Shown here in pieces: positions 1 through 12,000 of a stretch of 26,532 nt of DNA. A program made the position numbers and the translations under genes. Origin of the DNA: a virus. Every line of letters starts with the position of its first letter. Positions within the stretch are counted from its first letter, which is position 1. Location: IMG/VR virus record IMGVR_UViG_3300034198_009163, positions 1 to 26,532 of that record; one strand, given 5' to 3'. The notes under the pieces are model-generated. The model had not been told where the DNA came from, ran no database searches, and saw only the letters and a list, made by a program, of their open reading frames with translations.

Positions 1-2
1 GA

Positions 3-3000
3 TGGATAAAAACTGATAGAAATACAGAACAAAATGTAGTAAGAATTTTAAAGATCGAACAAGCAACAAACATTGTTCCTATAGATGTATATGATGATAA
101 TACCAGTATCTATGCTATAGAACAAGCAAATCAACTTTCTTATGGAACTGTCTTTTATATCGCAAAACAAGATAGTTCGAATATAGAATTAACAGAAGCT
201 AATTCTGATTATTGGATACCTTTTGTTTACAAAGACAAATATAGAGGCGAATGGGATCGAAATGAGACTTATTATCAAGATGAGATTGTAAGATATTTTG
301 GATTTGATTATGTTTGTTATAATGAACCTGGAAATGATCCTATTAAGAAAGTCCCTACAAATACTGTATATTGGAAACTAATGTTCCAAGGTTATACTAC
401 TTCAGGTGAGTGGAACAGAATATCATCATATAAACTTGATAGTATAGTAAATTATGATGAAACAACATATATTTGTATTCAAGAAAATAACGAAGGAATA
501 TCTCCAACTAATATTAATTATTGGAAAAAATTAATAAGAGGTACCTCAACATTTTTTGGAGAGTTTGATTCTACAAAAACATATCAGACTAGAGATATTG
601 TAAGTTATGGTCTATATCTTTACTCATCAAAAAATAAAAATAATACTGGCAATCTTCCAACAGATACAGTATATTGGACACAACTAGCATCTGGGTCAAT
701 GTATCCTCAATACTGGAGTAAGAATACATTATATAAGCCGGGTAACATTGTAGTTAAAGATACAAGACCAAAACTCGACTATAGAGTTCGTGTTTATGTA
801 AATGATAAGAAAAGATCAGATGTTTCATTAAAAACAATAGAAGGTGTTGTTTATATTAATTTTGAAAATGATCTTGCCCCCGGCGACAAGGTTGTTTACA
901 AGGTTAGATCCAAGGCAAGTAAAAATGTTAAGGGATATTATGAGATACCACTTAACTGGCAAAATAATCCTTTTAATAATGTTGTAGATGGATTTACTTT
1001 TGGTGAAGTTATAGATCATGTAAGAACTATTGTTGAAGGAACAACTACATTCTCTGGAGACTTTCCTGGTACTAGCAATTTAGCAAATTTAGGACAAATT
1101 TCTCAATATGGTCGCAAGTTTATGCAGCATACCGGTCCTATGAGTTTGTCTACATATCTAATGGTAGACAAAGATGCTAACATTGTAAAGTCATTAAGAT
1201 GGGCTGCTAGAGAATATTCAGAATTTAAAAAGGATATCTTAACTAAGTTAACATTAACAGCATTTGATGGATCTATCAGAGAAATAGTTGATCAATTGTT
1301 ATTGTTTTATACACAATCGAAGTATCAAGAAAAGTCTGCTTTTTATTATTCAGACATGATGCCTTTTGGTGCTGCCTCTGTAAGAGAATATACAGTTGAA
1401 GATCCAAGATTTCCTGTTTTTGTTATTGATAGTTTCTTTAATCCAAAAACACAAACTAAGAGATCAATTCTAGTTTATGTTAATGAAGAACAACTTCTTT
1501 ATGGTAAGGATTATACTTTTGATACCGACGATGCTTTTGTTATCATTAGTAAAACATTATCAGCAGGTGATAATATTTTAATTAAAGATTATGCTACTAC
1601 AGACGGTTGTTACGTTCCATTTACTCCATCTAAGTTAGGATTATATCCTCTTTACGAACCTAAAATTTACAATGATGACACTTATAGAGAACCGGTAGAC
1701 GTTATTCAAGGTCATGATGGAAGTATTATTTTATCTTATGGAGATTATAGAGACCAAATTATTTTAGAACTAGAAAAGAGAATATTCAATAGTGTTAGAA
1801 TTGAATATAATTCTGATATTTTTGATATTAATGATGTTATAGGTGGATATTATAGAAGAACTGATTTTACAAAAACAGAAATAAATGATGTTCTTTTAAG
1901 TGAATTTTTAAGATGGAATTCAATACCACAATTTGATTTTAATTCTAATGTTCCAGGAAAATGGTTTTTTGAAGATGAATCATTTACCTACAATTATAAT
2001 AAATGTCTTGCTCCTAATAATTCAGAAGCTTTATATGCTTGGTGGAGAGGTATCTACAAGTATTTTTATGATACCGACAGACCTCATACACATCCTTGGG
2101 AAATACAAGGATTCAGTCAAAAGCCAATATGGTGGGATGATGTTTATGGATTAGCACCATATACTAGTGATAATAAAATTATGTGGGATAATATTGAACA
2201 TGGTATTATTGCCGATCCGGAAAATAGAAGAGTTGATCTTCGTTATGCTAGACCTGGTATGGGAAATTACCTTCCAGTTGATGATCAAGGAAAATTATTA
2301 AGTCCGCTTGATAGTAATCTTGCTCAAAACTTTTCTAGAATTAATGCCGAAGGAAGATATGCTTTTGGTGATCAAGCACCAGTTGAAACAGCATGGCGTA
2401 AGTCAAGCGAATATCCGTTTGCGGTAATGATTGTATGTAGTGTTCTTCGAGGTGCTGAATTTATTGGTAAATTCTGGGATAGATTCACAATCAAAAGAAA
2501 TATTGCTGGACAAGTAGTTTCAATAATCACTAAGAAAAAAGTACAAACTAATAGTCTAGTATTTTCTAACGAAAAGCAAACTGATGGTACTAGAACCATA
2601 ACTAGTGGTCTTGCTAATTTCATTGATGAATATGTTCTAATACAAAAGAATATCGATTACAATTATTATAAAGAATCTCTTAGAAATCTAAATGTTAAAT
2701 TGTCCTATCGTATGGGAGGATTTACAAGTAAAGATAAGATTAAGGTTCTTCTAGATAGTCGTAGTCCGAATGCTTCTGGAACTATTTTCTTACCACAAGA
2801 AAACTATCAACTTTTTTATAATAAGAGTGCTCCAGTTGATACTGTAAGTTATAGCGGAGTTATTATTGAGAAAAAAACTAATGGTTATAAAATTAGTGGG
2901 TATGATAGAGAAAAGAATAGTTTTGAAATATACACTCCAAGACCAACTGCATCTGATGCAACGTTTAGTGTTGGTGGCATTTCTGAAGAATACGTTGAAT

Positions 3001-6000
3001 GGGCAACTGGAAAGTTTTATACTCAAGGACAGATAGCAAGAATAGAATCTGAGTTTTATAGAGCTAAAGTAGGTCATACTTCTTCAGACTTATTCTCTAG
3101 TGATACTGTTAAATGGCAGAAGCTACCTAATCTTCCAATGGTTGGCGGCAGAGAAGCTATTCGTAGAACAAAGTTTAAAGAAACTCCAGTACGTATTCCT
3201 TACGGAACAATTTTTAATGATATACAACCGGTTGTTGATTTCTTATTAGGTTATCAAGAAAGATTAAGAGCTTGGGGTTTTGAATTTGAAGATTTTAGTA
3301 CAGACTTAGAACTTCCACTTAATTGGTTAACTAGTGCTAAAGAATTTATGTTCTGGACATTACAGAACTGGGTTGCTGGATCGGTCATTACATTAAGTCC
3401 AGCAGCTAATAGATTAAAGTTTAATCCAAAGATTACAGCATCAGTTGATAACTTAGACGAAGACTTTTATGGGTATTCAATATACAAAGCAGATGGACAA
3501 CCATTAAAGGCTGATCTTACAAATATCTATAGAGAAGATAACGGTTTTGAAATTAAGCCAACAGACAGGACTCGTGATGGTATTTTCCATATTAGAACTA
3601 ATCTTGTTTATCAGGAACATGTTCTTTTATTTGATAATGTATCAATATTTAATGATGTTGTATATGATGTTATTCCTGGATACAGACAGGGAAGATTAAA
3701 AATTGTTGGATATAAAACTAATGGGTGGGATGGAAGTTATTATACTCCAGGCTTCATGTATGATAATGCTGAAGTTGTAGATTGGCAACCTAACACAGAT
3801 TATAATATTGGAGACATTGTAAAATATCAAAATTATTATTATTCAGCATTAGTTAAAGTTTATAATAAGTCAGACTTTGATTATTCAGATTGGAATAAGT
3901 TAGACAAAGATCCAGAGTCTCGCTTAATTTCTAACTTTGATTATAGAGTTAACCAATATCGTGATTTTTATAGTTTAGATGCAAGTAACTTTAGTGAAGA
4001 CCAGCAATCGTTAGCAAGACACTTAACTGGGTATCAACCAAGACAATATCTTGAAAATATCATTATTGATGACGTCTCACAATATAAGTTCTATCAAGGA
4101 TTTATTAGAGAAAAAGGTACACTTAATAGTGTTAATAAATTATTTGATGCGCTTCGTGCTAGCGGATTTAGCTCAATTAATCTAAAAGAAGAATGGGCAT
4201 TTAAAGTAGGAGACTTTGGTGCTTCTGATGCTTATACTGAATTAGAATTTGCCTTAGACGAAGATAAATTTGTACAAAATCCTCAAGATGTTGTATTAAC
4301 AACAGCCCCAGAAGATTTTATAGATCTAACAATTTATAATATATCTAGATCAGATGTTGTCAAGAAACCAAATTCTTATGATTCTAAGCCTTTTAAAATG
4401 AAGGCATTAGATCATACGCAAAATGATTATGGGCTATTCAAATATAAAGTTGCTGGATATGTAAAAGATGAAGATATCGATCATTATGTTCTTAATGAAC
4501 AAGATCTTTTAAATTATCCACTCAATCTTTTATCTCACAGAGATAAAATTTGGGTAGCAAACACACCTAATGGTGAATGGAATGTTATGGGATATTTTAA
4601 TACCAAAACATTCGTTACTAATTGGGAAAGAGAAAATAATACTTTAAGATTCTTCTGTAGTGAAGATCCTGATGTTACTATAGGAGAGATTATAGCAGTA
4701 AGGAATATTCAACTTATTGAAGGAACTTATAAAGTTACTAACATTTATAGAAATATAATTGAAGTTTTTACATTTAATACATCATTGAACAAGACAGACG
4801 ACGGAAGTACCTCTGGTGTACTATTCAAATTTGAATCTGTAAGATACTTAACTGCTAAAGATGTTCGTGTAAGTAGATATAATGACATTAAAATTAGAGG
4901 TGATAAACTTTGGATTGACCAAGATAGTCAAAATCGTTGGAAAGTCTTAGAGAACTCTGATGTCTTTACCGAAAGCACACTTAATCCTCCTTCTTTCTTA
5001 AGAATAGCAGGTCAAGCATATAGTTACGAAATAAAAATTAGTGATAATAAAAAGTATATGTTTGTTGCGGCGATTAACAACGGTCCTGGTAGAGTCTTAA
5101 TTTATACTAGACCAAATAATACCGAATCATGGGCATTCTTACAAACTATAGTAATGCCGATCGACTTTAATATTAATACAGGATTTGAAAAGTTTGGCAC
5201 AAGCATAGATTGTTCAGCAGATGGCTATCTATTAGTAATAAGTGCTCCAGATATTGGAGGTATTAAAAGTTTATATAGAGGAAACTTTAATCCTAGCGCA
5301 ACATACACAATTGGTGAAATTGTAAGACAAAACGGTCAATTATGGAGAAACATAAGAGCTGTTAACGGTGATGGGTCAACTATTAGTTTAGATTCAATGG
5401 ATTGGGAATTAGTAGAAGATATTATTGAAGTCTTTACAAGTGAAGAACAAAGCGGTTATACTAAACAAGGTGCTGTCTTTGTATTTGTATTTGATTTAAC
5501 TAGTAGAAGGTATTATGAAAGAGATGTTTACACTTATACTGGTGTAGACGGTAATGGCAATTCTTTTGTAACTACTAAGGAACAAGTTATTACATCTTAT
5601 GATCCTCAAACAAATGAAAGATTTGGTACAAAAGTTAAACTAGTTCAAGATGGTAGTGAGTATTGGTTATATGTTTCAAGTGAAATGTCTGACCAGTCAG
5701 GTAGAGTTCAAGTCTTTAGAAGATTAGAATCAGGACAATGGGTTTATAATAGCAATCAAAGATTTATAAACTTTGAGTATATTTTAGGATATCCTGATGG
5801 GTCAGTGACACCTCCTACAACTACTTCTAGATATGGTTATGATCTTGCTGTACTTGGAACTAGATACATTGCGGTCTCGGCGCCATTCCTAGGTGCTGGT
5901 GCTGTGTATATTTTCCAAAAGATAGATACAATATTTGAATTAGCACAAGTAATTGATTCAACTACTATTACTACAATTCCTAATAGTTCTACTCGTATTC

Positions 6001-9000
6001 CTAGTCTCAATGATTACGACTATTTTGGTTATAGTTTAGCCTTAAAAGATAACAGTTTATTTGTTTCATCACCGAATAATGATATTCTACAAACCAATGT
6101 AGGTTCTGTTTATCACTTTGAATTTAATGGTGACGAAAGTTCCTACAATCCATTTGAGTTACGTCAAATAATACTTCCGCCGTCATACATGCAGAATGAA
6201 AGATTCGGAACAAAACTTGATATTAATCCAACTGGAAATATTTTAGTTGTATCAGCTATAGGTGGAGCAGTTGTAATAGATACAACATTCGATACATATG
6301 CTGATCGAGTTGCTAGTGATTCTACTAGAAATTATGAATTAGATCCAACTAGTTTAAGATTAATTCCGACTAGTTTTGATAGCGGAGCAACTGGATTCTT
6401 TGATAAGACACCATATACTGGTGCGGTTTATATATACAATAAATTTGACGATGACTTCATTTACGCAGATAAATTACAGCCAAACGAATTACTCATAGCA
6501 AATGATAACTTCGGATCAGCATTATCTATTACTGAAGATTCTATAGCAGTTGGTGCTTCTGCTAGAGAAATTAATGGTTCAAGATTAGGAACAATGTTTA
6601 TCTTTGATTACAATAGTCCTAGTTGGAGAATCAAAGAATCACAAAGCGAAATGGTTGATATTGACAAGTTTAAAAAAGCCTTTATATATGATTCAAAGAA
6701 AAATACATTAATTAATGATTTAGATTTTTGGGACCCTGCTAAAGGTCGTATACCGTCTACAGCAGATGCTGAAATTAAATTCCAAACTTATTATGATCCT
6801 GCTGTTTATGAATACGTTGAGTATAGTACAGTTTTATCTGATCAATCAGCACCATGGTCAGATGATCATGTTGGGGAGATATGGTGGGATCTATCTCAAG
6901 CTAAGTGGGTATGGTATGAGCAAGGAGATAGTACATATAGAACTAATAACTGGGGAAGATTATTTCCAGGTTCAACTATAGACATATATGAGTGGACAGA
7001 AACGCCATATTTGCCATCTAAATATTATGAATTGTCAAGAACAGAAGCTGGCGCAGCATCTGGCCTTACTGGTATACCTAAAGATATTACTGATTTAACA
7101 TATAGTACAAAGTTTAAGTACGATCCTGTTACAGGAGTATCTACAACCCTTTATTACTATTGGGTCAAAAATAAAACAACTATACCTAGAGTACCATTTA
7201 GATTTATGAGTGCTAATGATATCGCACAAATGATCTTTGATCCAAAGGCTCTTGGATACAAGTTTATTGCTGTTACTGATAAGAATAGTATGGCTCTATA
7301 CAATATCGGATCAGATTTAAAGAATTTGGATGTTAATTTAAACGTTCAGTTCTATGAAGTTGATAATACTGAATTGTTAGTTCACAGAGAATATGCTTTA
7401 TTAGCAGAAGACGATGCTAATACAAAGATTCCGTCTGTTGTTGAAAACAAATGGTTTGATAGTCTTTGTGGATATAATACCAGAGGTCAAGTAGTACCTG
7501 ATCCAAGATTAAGTTGGAGACAAAAATATGGTGGATCTTATGAACCAAGACAATCTTGGTTTGCTAATAGATTTGAGGCATTAAAACAGTATTTTGAATA
7601 TGTTAATTCTGTTTTAGCAAAGAATCAAATAGTTGATGAAGTTAATTTCACAAAACTTCTCAGTTCTGATCCGGAACCTAGTATTCTATCTGGAAATATT
7701 GATCAGGTAGTTGATATACTTGACGATTTAAGATTTGTTCCTACATTAAAGATTAAGACTGCTACACTAATACCGGTAGTTACTGAAGGAAGAATTACTA
7801 ATGTTATTATAGAAAATGATGAAGCAAGAGGACACGGTTATAAGATCGCTCCTACTGTTAAGATTTTAGGAACAGGAACTGGAGCAGAGATCACAACTAC
7901 TATAGATAGTAAAGGACGTATTGCTACAGCTACAGTTCTAAAAGCAGGAACAGGGTATGACGGTTATTCAACTGAATTAGTAGTTAGAAATTATTCAGTT
8001 CTTGTTATGTCCGATGAATACGCAGGAAATACTTGGAGTATTCATGATTACACTTCTACAAATAAAAAATGGAATAGAATTAGAACAAGAGCTTATAATG
8101 TTCCTCAATATTGGTCATATGTTGATTGGTATGCTACAGGATACAGTTCAGAGTCTGAGATAAGTTATCAAGTGAATAGAACTGTTGATCTTAATGGTTC
8201 CTTAGCACAAGTTGGGGATTTGGTAAAAGTTTCTGATGTTGGAGGAAGTTGGTTACTTCTTAAAAGAACATCTATAACTGAAACTCCTGATTATATAAAT
8301 GATTATGTAGTTGTAGGTAAACAAAATGCTACAATTAAATTCTCAGATAAACTTTATAACTTAAACAAAGATTTAGGTTTTGATACAATTTATAGTTATG
8401 ATTTAATATTATATGATCAAACTCCTACAATTGAATTAAGACTTATTCTTGAAGCAATTCGTGATAATATCTTAATTAATGACCTAAGAGAAGAATATGT
8501 AAAATTATTCTTTAATGGAGTACATTATGCTCTCCATGAACAGCTTTATGTTGATTGGGTATTCAAGACTAGTTTCTTAAAAGTTAATCATAATGTAGGA
8601 TCTCTAAAACAAAGAATAACTTTCCAAGGTGATGAGTTGGCAAGTTATCAACAATATATTGAAGAAACTAAACCATATAAGAGTAAAATTAGAGAGTTTG
8701 TAAGTTTATATGATAAAGTAGACGATTCTTACAATCAAGTTACAGATTTTGATTTATTCTCATTCTATAACTATGCTACAGCACAAATTGAAAGAACATC
8801 TCTAAATTCTTCTAATATACAAAGTTATCCTTGGAAGAGTTGGACTGATAGTCACAAATACGAAATTACAGAAATTAATGTTTACGATAATGGTAATGGA
8901 TATATTAGTGTACCTAAAGTTATTATAACAGGTGATGGTAGAGATGCTAAAGCAACTGCTTATATTGCTAACGGTAAAGTTTACAAGATTATTGTAGATA

Positions 9001-12000
9001 ATCCCGGTTACGATTATACCTATGCTCCAACAATTGTAATAAGTGGAGGACTTAGTGCTATAGGATCTGAAGTAACGGCAAAAGCTGTGGCAAAGATAGG
9101 TAATAGTAAAGTTCGTACTAATAATATTACAATAAAGTATGATAGAGTAACTTTTAAACCAGAATTTTCTTTAAAATATTATGATCCTAATAATGACACA
9201 TATAAAAATGAATATATGTACACTGATAATAGTTATATAGGAGATGCAATAAAAAGAAGGTTTAAATTAACATATGCTCCTGATCCTAGAAAAACTAATT
9301 TTACAATTATAGTTGATAATATAGAAATGTATGGAGATCAATATTCTATAGAAATAAACGAAGTAGTACACGACACATTTACAACTCTTGAAGGATATGT
9401 AGTATTTGCTATTGCTCCAGATTACAACGCACCTATTTCTATAACATATTATAAGAATATACGTTTATTATCTGCTACTGATAGAGTTAACTACGCATAT
9501 AATCCAGTATCTGGAATGTATGGTAAAGATTATGGTCAGTTAATGACTGGAGTTGATTATGGTGGAGTTCAACTAACAAGTATTGACTTTGAAATCGGCG
9601 GCGGCTGGGACGTTCTTCCATGGGATGTAACATCCTGGGATAATGTTTTATCAACTAATGACGATTATGTTAAAGCATCAGACGGTACTACTAGAACATT
9701 TGATCTTGAATATATTCCTGCCGTTGGTGAAATTATCAATGTTTATTTGACATATGATGTAACTGATAGTCTTGACAATACAGTTTGGCCAACAGGACAC
9801 GGAAAAGGAAATGTTCGTTATGACAGGTTTGGTAATAAAATAACAAAAACTATTAGATTAGATGATCCTTACTATAACTTATACGATGGTAGCACAGAGC
9901 AAGTTAACGGCCAATCTACAGCAGACGAAAATACAATTATGAATTCGTTTGTAGGTGACGGTATTAATAAAACAATTGTATTACCTACAGATTATTATAA
10001 TTTTATAACAAATACGTATAAGCCTTTTGATCTCTTAGAGACAGATTTAATTACTTTCCGTAAGAGTACAAGTGAAGGTACTATTTTACCAACAGATAGA
10101 AGTCTAATTGATTCATTTGTTGACGGTGGCAATCTTTCCTATACCACAGCTAAAGGTATTGCTGCTGAAGAAATAGTTGTAGATGGTGACGGATTAATTA
10201 CGGCTGATACAAGTCATGGTCCAGAAGAGTTAGTTCAAGGACAAGTTGTTGATGCTTTAGACATTAAAGTTTATCATACACCTTCGGATGGTGGCCCTAG
10301 TGTTATAATTCGTAACTATACCGGTGATGGTGAAACAACAACATTTGAAACTGGACAACCAACGAGTACGGTTGGAGGAATGATTGTTATTTCCGGCGGC
10401 AAAATATTATTAAATGTTGAGGATTCGTCGTTGGCAGACAATGATTATAATCAATATCATGTAAATTTTGTTGATGGAACAATTACAATGAATACTGTTC
10501 CTGCTGTTGGTGAAAAGATAGCAATTATTAGCATTAATACAGCTGGATATGATATTACAGAGAAAGTTACATTTATTGGAGACGGTGAAACACAAGAATA
10601 TCTAATGTCTTCGAGATGGAATAATGGAGATTTTAGTCCGTTTGTTACTATTGATGGAGTAAAAGTTCCTTTCTTTGTTAAGGAAAGTGATGACCAATAT
10701 GCAGTTAGCGGCAACGTTGTAATTCAATTTGAAGTACCGCCGATGGAAGGTGAACTTATTCAAATAATGATGTTTAGAGGAACTGTTAGAAAATGGAGTG
10801 AAGTAACAACTCAGCATATTCCTTTAGTTATGGGTACTTACAAGTATCTATTAGATCCTATTCCTGCTAATTTAAAACCTTTAAGTGCTACAGCATTTGT
10901 AGTAGTAGATGGAGCATTTTTAGAGGCGCCAGATTATGAATTCTATATACATGATGATGCCAATCCTGAAATGTTTATAAATGATTTAAGGTACCCACCG
11001 AATACTCTTATTGCTAAAGATGTTGAAGTTTATAATAATGGAACTAGACTTTTACCAGTTAGAGATTATAATTTAGATAGTCTTAATAGTTCAGTAACTT
11101 TAAATCCAGGAGTAGCATCAAACGGCGATACTATAACTATTGAAATACTCAAATTTGCTGATTATAAAGTTGATATTAAAAATTGGGATGGATCTAGTAT
11201 TCAAGATGTTTCTATTATTATTAATCCTTCTAGATACCCACTGATTAATCAAAAAATGATGCGTGTAACAACATTTACTAATCACGATATTGTTAAGATT
11301 AAAACTATAAATCAAGGATTTAGATTTAATACAGGTTATGATGTATTACAATTTGACGTTACACAGTACGATATTTTAAGTACAGCTATTAATACAAGCG
11401 GAATTTTTAATCTTCCTAGAACTGTTGGAACTAGTAGCGGTGTGTTTGTTGCTTTAAGTAGAAAACTTCTATCACCTAATGTTGATTATGTTGTTCTTGA
11501 TAATAAGAAACAGATTAAAGTTCTATTACCAGATATTCTAAGCGGTGGTGATTACATTCAAATTATTACGTTTAATGATAAAGTTGTACATCCAAGTTAT
11601 GGTTATAAGATCTTTAAGGATATGATTAATAGATATTCATATAAGCGTCTTGATTCTAGTACAACTACAACATTAGCTAAATCATTGCTATACACCGATA
11701 CAACAATCACTGTTACTGATGGTTCTAAATTACCAATTCCTAACAGAGATTTAAATCTTCCAGGTGTTATTGAAATTGGTAAAGAACGTATCGAGTATCT
11801 TGTTAAGGATGGTAATGTACTCAGTCAACTTCGTAGAGGAACATTAGGAACAGGATTTGAAGGTAAAACTAATCCTGACGGATCTATCGATATAGTAAAC
11901 AGTTCTTATCCTTTTGGAACAGAAGTGTATGACTTAGGACCTGAGCAAACACTTCCTTACAATGATGTAGAAATTAAAAAGACATTTTACGGAGACGAAA

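Noticed and set aside
381-383. ATG at 381 as the start of the giant protein
   Set aside because: The same frame is open back to nt 3, and nt 240-389 encode a module of the same repeat type as those that follow, so this ATG is internal.
1933-2154. Forward frame overlapping the Trp-rich core of the giant gene
   Set aside because: Lies wholly inside the giant gene in another frame; the giant gene's frame carries the recognisable motifs here and the alternative has none.
10410-10817. Overlapping reverse-strand reading frames over the giant gene
   Set aside because: Low-complexity, Ile/Asn/Ser-rich products with no ribosome-binding site, antisense to a clear repeat module; they are by-products of AT-rich codon use. 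The same applies to other short reverse frames elsewhere in the window.
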